A program made the translations under genes and the position numbers. The notes under the pieces are model-generated. The model ran no database searches. It saw only the letters and a list, made by a program, of their open reading frames with translations, and was not told where the DNA came from. 44,329 nucleotides of DNA, from the IMG/VR virus record IMGVR_UViG_3300032087_001318, positions 1-44,329 of that record; one strand, given 5' to 3'. This DNA is from a virus. This document shows, piece after piece, positions 8,008 through 15,475 of the stretch. Numbering within the stretch: the first letter of the stretch is position 1; each line of letters opens with the position of its first letter.

Positions 8008-9882
8008 TCACTCTACTTCCCCCCAGTTGTCTACGATTGCAGCATCAACCTCAAAGGGTATGTTCAAGTTAGGAACGCAGGTTGTCATGATTTCGACTAT
8101 CCGGTCTGCTTGTTCCTGACTCTCGATGTTGAAACAAAGTTCGTCATGCACCGTCAGCATGGGAAGCAATCCCTCTGCATAGCAATCAACCATCGCCTTC
8201 TTGGTTTGGTCGGCACTTGACCCTTGGATCAACCTGTTTAGTGCCTTATATGTAAAGGCACGTTTAATAGCAGCTTTGCCGCCATATTCTTTCGCTGCCT
8301 TTTCTAAGGGCAGTGCTTTATTATAACCGTATGACTTAGGTTCCCACATGTCAAACCTACACTTGCGTCCCAGCCATGTTCTTATGTGACCGTTGTTCTC
8401 AGCTTGCTTCATGGCAAGGTCAGCCATACCTTTTACGAACGGCACCTTGTCGTGATACTGACTCAACAATTCTTTCGCTTCTTCCTGCGTGATGTCCATC
8501 ACACCAGCCAGCTTGCCACGGCCCATGCCGTACATAATGCCAAGGTTGACTGTCTTCGCCTGCTTACGGCTGATGCCAGCTATGTCCGCGACCATCTGGT
8601 GAAAATCAGCATCACCGTCTTGGTACATCTGCACCACGTCATCAATCTGTGGATGACGATTCGCACCTTTTAGTGTAGAACAATAGTGGGCAAGCCAGCG
8701 TGGTTCCTGTGAGGCGTAGTCAAAAGAACCCCATTTACATCCCTCTTCTGGGATAAACAAACCACGGATCATCGCTTTGATTTCTGGGTCTCTTGCCGGG
8801 ATTTGCTGGAGGTTCGGGTTGGACGAAGAAAATCGTCCTGTGACTGTGCCCCCTTCATCTGAACGAAGAGGATTAAAATCACAATGGATACGACCATTAT
8901 GCGAATGCTCAAGAATAGTTTCGATAAAGGTAGTGTTTGCTTTGTTAAACTCACGAAGGCGCACAATCTTCTGCGCCAGTGGGTGCTCATGATTCGCAAG
9001 AAATTGTTTTGTAAAGGACGGAGCATCCGTATTCTTTGTCCTCTCGTAGGTCAGCCCGACAGCGTCGAACGCCTTTGCTATAGATGTGGCGACCCACGGT
9101 TCCACACTGACTTGGGTAAGATCCTTTATTTCAAGTAACAGTGCGTCTTCTCTGCGCTTCAGTTCCTTTTGAACTTGTTCAGCTTTATCTGTGTCAACCC
9201 TTACACCGCGTGTCTTCATGTCTAAAAGCACAGGCAGCAGGCTTGACTCAAGATCAAATATACCAGTGCACTCATCGTTGACAAGGTCACCGCGTAGCCT
9301 GTCCCAAAGACGTAATGTCACCGCCGCATCTTGTTCGGCATACCGCCCAACAAACGTGGAGTCCAACTTCCACATGCCGCCTTTCGGGTCAACACCGTAC
9401 ATATCAGCCGCAGACTTCAGCATCTTTTCGTTCTTCCATTCGCCCAGATATTCACCGGACAAAGAGTTCAGATTGTAGTACCGCCTGTTCTCGTTCAGAA
9501 GTGGAGCAGCTATCATCGTGTCAATGATTTTGCCTTGTACTTCTATGCCTGCCCAACGCAACCAACCAAGGTCATACATACAGTTGTGCATAACCTTTTC
9601 TATGTGCGGTGTAGCCAGTTGCTTCTTCAACCAGTTGACAACCTTCTTCTCTGGCAGGTTGCCAGACTCATGGCGAACAGGAAAGTAACCAACAAAATCT
9701 CCAGCGGCAACGGCATACCCTATGACATACCCGTCGTCACGACACCAGCCTGGGCCTAGTGTGGTCAGGTTCGGGTCTCTTGTTTCCAAGTCAATCGCTA
9801 TTCTTTCACAGCCCGTCAGGTCTGGAAAGCTGGACGGCGGTAGCCAGCTTTCACTTTCTGGGTCAAACAGATCAACCTTCAT
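8008..9882 (-). CDS. polA: Family A DNA polymerase with 3'-5' exonuclease domain
   Basis: This is the replicative DNA polymerase, 624 aa. The proofreading domain carries Exo I D31-x-E33 (IAIDLET), Exo II N100-x3-D104 (HNCMYDLGW) and Exo III Y181-x3-D185 (YAEQD). The polymerase domain carries motif A with D388 and E393 (SFDYASQEPR), motif B/O-helix R439-x3-K443-x3-L447-x3-Y451 (KTVNLGIMYGM) and motif C H579-D580-E581 (LTVHDEL). All catalytic residues are intact. The residue matching E. coli Phe762 is Leu447, a variant linked in viral ecology work to slower, more accurate synthesis and often to temperate phages. There is no 5'-3' exonuclease domain. The start overlaps the DUF6378 gene by 11 bases. 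Confidence 0.97.
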   Translation of the reverse strand: MKVDLFDPESESWLPPSSFPDLTGCERIAIDLETRDPNLTTLGPGWCRDDGYVIGYAVAAGDFVGYFPVRHESGNLPEKKVVNWLKKQLATPHIEKVMHNCMYDLGWLRWAGIEVQGKIIDTMIAAPLLNENRRYYNLNSLSGEYLGEWKNEKMLKSAADMYGVDPKGGMWKLDSTFVGRYAEQDAAVTLRLWDRLRGDLVNDECTGIFDLESSLLPVLLDMKTRGVRVDTDKAEQVQKELKRREDALLLEIKDLTQVSVEPWVATSIAKAFDAVGLTYERTKNTDAPSFTKQFLANHEHPLAQKIVRLREFNKANTTFIETILEHSHNGRIHCDFNPLRSDEGGTVTGRFSSSNPNLQQIPARDPEIKAMIRGLFIPEEGCKWGSFDYASQEPRWLAHYCSTLKGANRHPQIDDVVQMYQDGDADFHQMVADIAGISRKQAKTVNLGIMYGMGRGKLAGVMDITQEEAKELLSQYHDKVPFVKGMADLAMKQAENNGHIRTWLGRKCRFDMWEPKSYGYNKALPLEKAAKEYGGKAAIKRAFTYKALNRLIQGSSADQTKKAMVDCYAEGLLPMLTVHDELCFNIESQEQADRIVEIMTTCVPNLNIPFEVDAAIVDNWGEVE

Positions 9883-10156
9883 CGTTTATAATCTCCCCAC
9901 CCAACGCGGCGTATCCTATGATGTCCACCCATGAATCATCTTTGCTGATGTCCTCTGCCAAACGCGCCAGCTTCAGGCCCACCATACAGGCCACCACTTC
10001 TTCAGGTGTAATGTCTTCGTCCAGTTTTCTTGCCAAAATGATTGACCATATCTCTGCGATACGCATGTGGTTCAGCTTGGCGGGACCATACTCCTTGGCC
10101 CTCGGACCGTTGATTAGTGTCTCGGCTGTGTCCAAGAAATGCTTTCTGTCTTTCAT
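9872..10156 (-). CDS. DUF6378-like phage protein
   Basis: This 94-aa helical protein has the pattern INGPRAKEYG, then IAEIWSIILARKL...ITPEEVVACMVGLKLARLAED and KDDSWVDIIGYAALGGEI. That matches my memory of DUF6378, a family found beside phage replication and nucleotide-metabolism genes. The biochemical role is unknown. The start overlaps the helicase stop (ATGA), and its own end overlaps the polymerase start, so the three genes are translationally coupled. Confidence 0.8.
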   Translation of the reverse strand: MKDRKHFLDTAETLINGPRAKEYGPAKLNHMRIAEIWSIILARKLDEDITPEEVVACMVGLKLARLAEDISKDDSWVDIIGYAALGGEIINDEG

Positions 10157-11667
10157 AATGCAAACCCATATTGTGATTGTGACTCGATGATATGCAGAGC
10201 TTTCTTGGCACGAGTCATACCAACATAGAACGTACGAATCTCGCCGTCCTGATCTTCGCTTTCAGCGCAGGCCCTAGATGAATCTAAAAGAAGGGCGACG
10301 TTATCCGCCTCGCCACCCTTTGCTTTGTGTATTGTTGATATCTTGATCCTCGGCTTGTCCGTCAGGATCTTCTCCCCCCTCTGTCGGGCAGAGGTAATGT
10401 ATATTCTCTCCCGCTCTGCCACTTTCAATACTTCGTACCAAGGCTTCTCTTTCAAGTCGCTGATAGAGAAGTTCTCTTTTACGTCGTCGAGAAGGTAGGG
10501 AATTTCGTTGTCGAGGGTGGCTAGTTTCTTCCTTCCAGATCTGACCACGATATCCGATTTCAATAACGTGGATAATATTTTCAGTTCCGTCGCTGTAGCT
10601 GTTAAACCTTTGCATAATTTAAGCCATACCTCTATTCCAGTTAGTACATTGGGTGAGATGGACCAACCAGAACCCTCGCGCCAGAACAGGTAACCCTGCT
10701 CCTTGAGGTCTGCTGCAATCTTGTTTGCGATGTAATTTGTTCGAGCAAGGATCAGCCACTCGCCGCTGTTTAGATTGAGGTCCATTATGTCGTGATGCCA
10801 GACAACTTGCCCAGCCTCATTTACAGGGGACCACACTTTTGGCTGTCGCACAACCACTCGATTTACTAGAGAATCCGCAATGTTATAGATGTTTCGCGGA
10901 AGACGATATGACTTATCTAACACCGTCTTATGATCAGATGCATTAAGAAAATCTCGCACGTCTACACCCATCCAAGAGTAGATGCACTGGTCATCATCAC
11001 CTGCAAAATAGATGCGCTTTGCCCGTGGCTTCAACACCTCATGAACCATGCGCCACTGTAACGGGGCCAAGTCTTGTGCCTCATCGACTATCAGGACCTC
11101 TAACCTCGGTCCTTCGCCCTGTGCTATAAAGCGTTCAATCATGTCTACAAAGTCAAGCTTACCTGTGTCGCGCTTATAATCGTGGAGCACCTGCTCTGCA
11201 ACTTTCACTTGCTGATAGTGCAGATTCCTGTTGTTGGTGTCACTGAATTGCTGTTCGAGACTGACCTCACGCACCCTAGCTAATTGGATCATGGACAGAT
11301 AAGCATCACCACTCCTGCCCGGAGAGAAGAGTTGCCCATCAGCCATTGTTAGAGAAGAGTTGGAAGAAAACTCTAACCCCAATATATTGCCAAGTTGCGC
11401 GAAGTCAGTCCCTCTGAGCACCTGCCCACGGCTGATACCCAGAAACTGAAAGGCCATTGAGTGTAGTGTACGAAACCAAACCATCTGGTCAGGGTTCATA
11501 CTCAAAGCAGATGCCGCACGAGTCCGCGCTTCATCCGCCGCCTTACGGCTGAAGGACACGAACGCTATATCCTCCGGCCTTGTACCATCTTCAAGTTCCT
11601 GCTTGACGATAGATATAAGCTTGGTTGTTTTGCCAGTGCCAGGTGGCCCAAAGATTGTAGTCTGCAT
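10153..11667 (-). CDS. Superfamily 1 (UvrD/Rep-like) DNA helicase
   Basis: This 504-aa ATP-dependent DNA helicase has motif I GPPGTGKTT (7-15), Ia FSRKAADEA (39-47), motif II DEAQD (195-199), motif III GDDDQCIYSW (223-232), motif IV region SYRLP (253-257), motif V TIHKAKGGEADNV (about 446-458) and motif VI YVGMTRAKKAL (481-491). It is shorter than UvrD (about 720 aa) because the 1B and 2B inserts are reduced. Placed between primase and polymerase, it is a candidate for the fork helicase, since no DnaB-type helicase is present in the window. The stop of the primase overlaps its start by one base. Confidence 0.93.
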   Translation of the reverse strand: MQTTIFGPPGTGKTTKLISIVKQELEDGTRPEDIAFVSFSRKAADEARTRAASALSMNPDQMVWFRTLHSMAFQFLGISRGQVLRGTDFAQLGNILGLEFSSNSSLTMADGQLFSPGRSGDAYLSMIQLARVREVSLEQQFSDTNNRNLHYQQVKVAEQVLHDYKRDTGKLDFVDMIERFIAQGEGPRLEVLIVDEAQDLAPLQWRMVHEVLKPRAKRIYFAGDDDQCIYSWMGVDVRDFLNASDHKTVLDKSYRLPRNIYNIADSLVNRVVVRQPKVWSPVNEAGQVVWHHDIMDLNLNSGEWLILARTNYIANKIAADLKEQGYLFWREGSGWSISPNVLTGIEVWLKLCKGLTATATELKILSTLLKSDIVVRSGRKKLATLDNEIPYLLDDVKENFSISDLKEKPWYEVLKVAERERIYITSARQRGEKILTDKPRIKISTIHKAKGGEADNVALLLDSSRACAESEDQDGEIRTFYVGMTRAKKALHIIESQSQYGFAL

Positions 11668-13199
11668 TAGAACGGCACCTCACTGTCAAGCTCGATGCTT
11701 GGCACTTGGACCTCGGCATTGAACATCGGGACCCACCACACACGAGCGTTCTTCCAGTCTCCCTTCGTAGTTTTAAATTTTTTCTGACCATTGGCGGTGC
11801 CGTTGTCGTTCAATTCTTTTAACCGCTCTTGAATCTGACCACGACTGTAACTGTCAAACTTCTGATTGCGTAGGTATTTAAGCAGTGCCTCTAGTTTAAA
11901 ATAGGTCATCCCCTCTTCATCGTCCGTAAAGGGTTTGCCAAGTGCGATCTCTTCAAATGATTGTGCCTGTACCCGACCGTCACAGAACGCTTCTAGCAGG
12001 TCCATGAACTGGCCTTTATAGGTAAGTTCTTCCGGTACATCTATCTCACTCATGCCGTCCATCAACATGGACACAACCTCTTGCCAGTCAGCCATCTTCA
12101 TCATCGGAGGCATGACATGAATCTGTTCCATGCAGGCTTTCTGAAAACGCTGTGGTGTTTGCAGGTCATCGGTTGTCAGTTCAACACGGCGACCACCTAC
12201 ATCACAGAACCAGACAGGCGGTTCGGACTTAACCACACACAGACCAGTGATCTCCACATGCTGAACGTGGCTACCTATTCCACATGTCTTCGTTTTGCAG
12301 AGGCTTTTGTTGCAGAACGATTTGAGGGGTTCTTGGTCACAGGGGAAACCATATTCCTTCTTCTCGTGTTGAGACTGAATAGTGACGATTTCAGAAGCTG
12401 GTAAAGGGGGCGCACAGTATTTGACATTAATTTCTTCAAGACGTTCTCTCCACTTCTCAGGCTGTTCTTTCTTGGCACCGACAGCGGCGGCGAACATAAC
12501 TGTGTTGCGCGTACCCTCTGGTATGCCCTGACTAAACATATGCGACAGACACGGTGCCCACTGTTCAAACTCATTGACAGGTTCACCAAGCTGTAGCTTT
12601 TCAAAATCTTTGGGGTTGGTTCTTCTGGCTTCTACTATATCCAGAAATTCGGTAAGGTCCGCTTCGTCTCCGTCTTCTTTGACAGCGTAACGCATCGTCT
12701 GTTCCGCATCAAAGTACGGAAGGTTAATGAAGTTTCCAACATCGCCACGCTCGACAAGAATCTCTTCTTGCTTCGGGAATATTTCGCAGCCACCGTATCC
12801 AAGGTAGGCAGCAATTTCTGTGGCTTTGTCACGGAAAACACCTGCACTAAAAAATTCTGTAAAGAAGAAAAAGATGTGGGCACCACCTGACTTCGAGCGG
12901 CAGACCACACATGGAATATCGTTGTCACGCAGCTTCTTGTCAAGTGCAACAAGGTCGAGTGGATACTGGTCAATGTCCAGCGCACCGAACTTACATTGAT
13001 TGTTTTCGTTGATAGGTATAGAACCCACGCCATGCTTACCCTCAAGGTGTGCGACGATAAGTTCCAGTGTTAGTGGCTTCCGAACAATGAATGACTTCGC
13101 CTTTTGTTTTCCAGCGCGTCTCTCATCTGATATTTGTGTCTGTCCATGTGCGGCAGTAAAGCCTTCAAACGCCGCCATGAACCGTTCAGCTTGGTTCAT
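11667..13199 (-). CDS. Archaeo-eukaryotic primase of the TOTE-like clade
   Basis: This 510-aa putative replicative primase has the AEP core at residues 40-165. PLTLELIVAHLEG is followed by the metal-binding D75-x-D77 (FGALDID), the nucleotide-binding SGGAH (H108, SKSGGAHIFFFF), then IFPKQ (140-144) and GNFINLP (155-161), the motif series seen in primases of TOTE conflict systems. A second region, PEGTRNTVMFAAAV (228-240), plus C287, C296, C301 and C306 resembles a primase C-terminal metal-binding module. The C-terminal half is unassigned and may bind helicase. The protein ends ELDSEVPF, an SSB-like acidic tip. The ribosome site is GGAG seven bases before ATG. Confidence 0.88.
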   Translation of the reverse strand: MNQAERFMAAFEGFTAAHGQTQISDERRAGKQKAKSFIVRKPLTLELIVAHLEGKHGVGSIPINENNQCKFGALDIDQYPLDLVALDKKLRDNDIPCVVCRSKSGGAHIFFFFTEFFSAGVFRDKATEIAAYLGYGGCEIFPKQEEILVERGDVGNFINLPYFDAEQTMRYAVKEDGDEADLTEFLDIVEARRTNPKDFEKLQLGEPVNEFEQWAPCLSHMFSQGIPEGTRNTVMFAAAVGAKKEQPEKWRERLEEINVKYCAPPLPASEIVTIQSQHEKKEYGFPCDQEPLKSFCNKSLCKTKTCGIGSHVQHVEITGLCVVKSEPPVWFCDVGGRRVELTTDDLQTPQRFQKACMEQIHVMPPMMKMADWQEVVSMLMDGMSEIDVPEELTYKGQFMDLLEAFCDGRVQAQSFEEIALGKPFTDDEEGMTYFKLEALLKYLRNQKFDSYSRGQIQERLKELNDNGTANGQKKFKTTKGDWKNARVWWVPMFNAEVQVPSIELDSEVPF

Positions 13200-13223
13200 A
13201 AGTTGCTCCGGGCAAGAGAGGAA

Positions 13224-13252
13224 GGGGGCAGGGTGTCATCGGCCCTGCCCCC
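13224..13252 (-). terminator. Leaky terminator/attenuator between SSB-like and primase genes
   Basis: GGGGGCAGGG and CCCTGCCCCC form a perfect 10-bp GC-rich stem with a 9-base loop. On the leftward transcript it is followed by a pyrimidine tract (TTCCTCTCTT) rather than a pure U-run. It fills the 60-base gap between the SSB-like gene and the primase in an otherwise gapless operon. Partial termination would give more SSB than primase, which is inference. Confidence 0.65.
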
Positions 13253-13258
13253 AACTGG

Positions 13259-14056
13259 TTAAAACGGTACGTCTGTGTCGTCAGTTGTGACTGTGTCAGT
13301 CTGACTGTCTTCACCTGTACTCATCTTAATCTCTCCAGCGCGGTACGAGTTGTACAAGTCACGCGCTTCCTGCAACGCAGGCATCGGCACGGACTCCATC
13401 TCTAGCTGCTGAACTTGGTAGTTGAACCACGAACCTTTGTCGTTGGATTCCTGAGTGGATGTAAGCTTCCACGGAACTGCCCACATAGGTGGGTTGAACA
13501 GGCCCTTGGTTGGGTGCATGATCTTCAGACCAGCGCGACGTGTGTTCCACTGCTTTGCGATCTTCATTTGTGTCTTCTTCATGTCACAAATCATCTGCGT
13601 GGTCATGCCATTGTCATCGTACGCCAACACAAGAAACTGTGCGGACCGAACAAGTTCGTTGCCGTTTGGCAGCATTTCATTTGCACCGACACGATTGGTC
13701 TGGCGAATGTCTGGGTTGTTGGCATCCAACTCACCCATAAATCCACCGCCATTTTCACGCAACTGGAACTCCAGAAACTTTGTGGTGTACGCGCACATTA
13801 ATACGTTCACACCTTCATCAGCTTCCCAAAACTCACCAGTTACGGTGTTGAAGATATCACCAGCGGATGCGCCTTTGATAAACTTCGGGTCAGTCTTTAT
13901 TAACTGTGGTGACAGAGGCTGAAGAATCCGCAAGAACGGAATCTGCATATCATCTGCACTAATGGTTTCCATGCCCTGACCTGCCGCTTCGTACAGATCG
14001 TCCATGATATTAGCAACTGCTGTGCTTTCTTTTTTTACTACTGCTGCTTCAGCCAT
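13259..14056 (-). CDS. Putative single-stranded DNA-binding protein
   Basis: This 265-aa protein has no canonical OB-fold signature that I can read. Its acidic C-terminus ends TTDDTDVPF, the tip type of E. coli SSB (DDDIPF) and T7 gp2.5, which recruits replication partners. The conserved opening AADDMQIPFLRIL-like segment (SADDMQIPFLRILQPLSPQL, 33-52) recurs in marine phage proteins next to primases. A ribosome site (GGAGCTAAAG) precedes the ATG. It is followed by a hairpin that may raise its level over the primase. The SSB role is inferred from tail and context. It could instead be another accessory replication protein. Confidence 0.6.
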   Translation of the reverse strand: MAEAAVVKKESTAVANIMDDLYEAAGQGMETISADDMQIPFLRILQPLSPQLIKTDPKFIKGASAGDIFNTVTGEFWEADEGVNVLMCAYTTKFLEFQLRENGGGFMGELDANNPDIRQTNRVGANEMLPNGNELVRSAQFLVLAYDDNGMTTQMICDMKKTQMKIAKQWNTRRAGLKIMHPTKGLFNPPMWAVPWKLTSTQESNDKGSWFNYQVQQLEMESVPMPALQEARDLYNSYRAGEIKMSTGEDSQTDTVTTDDTDVPF

Positions 14057-14058
14057 CT

Positions 14059-14622
14059 TTAGCTCCTTGATATTTTAGCTTCAGTTCCAACAAATACACC
14101 GAACGTGTCGAAGTCTATTTCGCCACCACTCTCGATGCGGTTTTTTACCCACGCCTTCAGCGTCTGCGGATGGACGTGAGTTTTTTGTGCAGGTTCCAGA
14201 CCCTGATTGCGGAGGTCATCGACGACAGCCCCAGCCATATTGTCTTCGCCAGACTTGAACGAAACAGTTACATCATTCTTGATAATGTCTCCTTCGCCAA
14301 TAGAACGTAGCCATGTAAACGCTTCGTCCTTCTTGTCGTCGGCAATACGCGCATGAACAAACTGCCGCAAAGCAACCTTGTTGCCATCGACCGTAACAGA
14401 GTCCATGCCCATCTCCTGCATCAGGTTCGGGATGTCTTCTTCATTCACTTTACGTTTCTGGAATTTGAGGTCTTTCAGATATTGCTCTGCTTCTGCAATC
14501 TTCTGATCCACCTCCATTGATTGACGGATGAGATTGGACAAAGTACTGCCCTTCTCTCCGTCTACTTTGTCGAACTTATTGGCATCGACTTCCTCATCAA
14601 ATAGCGAAAACACATCGCTCAT
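14059..14622 (-). CDS. Coiled-coil protein of the replication operon, 187 aa
   Basis: I chose the ATG at 14622 over an upstream in-frame ATG because AGGAG sits eight bases before it. The protein has a clear coiled coil near residues 30-62 (DQKIAEAEQYLKDLKFQKRK), an EMGMDSVTVDG turn, a mixed domain, and a conserved-looking KTHVHPQTLKAWVKNRIESG segment. A gene of this type sits next to the SSB-like gene in related marine phages (pattern memory). The function is unknown. It may be a nucleic-acid or host-factor binding accessory protein. There is a 2-base gap to the next gene. Confidence 0.75.
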   Translation of the reverse strand: MSDVFSLFDEEVDANKFDKVDGEKGSTLSNLIRQSMEVDQKIAEAEQYLKDLKFQKRKVNEEDIPNLMQEMGMDSVTVDGNKVALRQFVHARIADDKKDEAFTWLRSIGEGDIIKNDVTVSFKSGEDNMAGAVVDDLRNQGLEPAQKTHVHPQTLKAWVKNRIESGGEIDFDTFGVFVGTEAKISRS

Positions 14623-14705
14623 CGTACAATCTCCTGTACTTTCTACGTTAAAGTTTAACCCCTTCGGGTGTGACGGAGAGTATAGACCCACTCCCCAGAG
14701 GTATG

Positions 14706-14852
14706 TCAAGCAGCTTTTTCTTGAGACGTTGCAGTCTTAACAATATGCGCCAATTCACCACTGACGCTCCTGTCGTTCTTCTCTGCTCGTGTCTTCAGAA
14801 TTTTGTAAACGTCAATGTTCACTGCTACTGATTTCCACTTCGTGGTGTCCAT
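14706..14852 (-). CDS. Small ribbon-helix-helix transcription regulator, 48 aa
   Basis: KWKSVAVNIDVYKILKTRAEKNDRSVSGELAHIV has the Arc/CopG pattern. A beta strand (KSVAVNI) is followed by helix A (DVYKILKTRAEKN) and helix B (SVSGELAHIV). Such proteins bind DNA as dimers through paired strands in the major groove. The ATG has a GAGG ribosome site. It is the first gene after a promoter-like sequence and heads the SSB-primase-polymerase block, so autoregulation is plausible. It is the only clear sequence-specific DNA-binding regulator in the window and a candidate ligand for the inverted-repeat operators at 24.0 and 24.7 kb. Confidence 0.75.
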   Translation of the reverse strand: MDTTKWKSVAVNIDVYKILKTRAEKNDRSVSGELAHIVKTATSQEKAA

Positions 14853-14886
14853 GTTTGTTACCTCATACTTTCTGTGTTACCGTGTT

Positions 14887-14916
14887 AGTGTATCTCATAT
14901 TTGATCGGGGGGTCAA
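14887..14916 (-). promoter_or_regulatory. Sigma70-like promoter for the leftward replication genes
   Basis: On the minus strand, TTGACC (14911-14916) and TACACT (14887-14892) are separated by 18 bases, 35 bases before the RHH gene start. Matches to consensus are 5/6 and 4/6. The -35 box overlaps the ribosome site region of the divergent nuclease gene. Transcription from the SNF2 helicase side could also run through. Confidence 0.45.
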
Positions 14917-14923
14917 GGGAAAA

Positions 14924-15475
14924 ATGAGACCAGCACATCAGGTTCGTGATGGTAAAAGATCTGAACTCATCGCCGCCTCTTGGTTGATGTCCCAAAACTG
15001 CTATGTATACACTCCCTTCATTGAACAAGGCCCGATAGACCTCATTGCCCTCACCCCAAAAGGTGAATTACTTTTGTTTGACGTGAAGACTGTGGGCCGT
15101 AGAAAGAACGGCTCAATAATTTCACGTCTGCTAACAGACATCCAAAAGAAACTGGGTGTCCGTCTTCTGTATGTGGACCTCGAAACTGGGTCCTGTGCCT
15201 TGTACCCGTACCAGCTATCCCGCTCACCAGACAACAATGCTGTGAAATATGCTGAACAACAGGCATCTAATCGTCACTTCGACGGGGGTCAAGTTCCAAC
15301 CATTGCCGCGCTTCTTCGCCCAGCGTCTTCGCTGATAGATCAATCTTATTCCGAAGAGACTTCACAATGTGAACATCAACCGTGCCCTTTGTCATCAGGT
15401 CAACATACGTCACCGGATGATGCTGACCAATACGATGAGCACGATCCTCAGACTGAACCCGTGTCTCAAGATTAA
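14924..15475 (+). CDS. PD-(D/E)XK nuclease on the strand opposite to its neighbours
   Basis: The start at 14924 follows AAGGGA. The 183-aa product carries a full PD-(D/E)XK core in its first 60 residues: E14 (KRSELIAASWL), P37-I-D39 (GPIDLIAL) and D53-V-K55 (LLLFDVKTVGR). It resembles Holliday-junction-resolvase-like or intron-type endonucleases and may process recombination or replication branches. The core ends by about residue 100. The last 69 residues are polar, low in hydrophobics, and encoded antisense to the SNF2 helicase C-terminus, including its motif VI. It is the only rightward gene within 14.5 kb of leftward genes. Confidence 0.75.
   Translation: MRPAHQVRDGKRSELIAASWLMSQNCYVYTPFIEQGPIDLIALTPKGELLLFDVKTVGRRKNGSIISRLLTDIQKKLGVRLLYVDLETGSCALYPYQLSRSPDNNAVKYAEQQASNRHFDGGQVPTIAALLRPASSLIDQSYSEETSQCEHQPCPLSSGQHTSPDDADQYDEHDPQTEPVSQD

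Noticed and set aside
9191-9759. Rightward open frames inside the DNA polymerase gene
   Set aside because: They are antisense to conserved polymerase and exonuclease motifs, have no ribosome sites, and give Ser/Arg/His-rich translations typical of shadow frames.
14623-14709. N-terminal extension of the coiled-coil protein to 14709
   Set aside because: The AGGAG ribosome site eight bases before the ATG at 14622 supports the shorter form.
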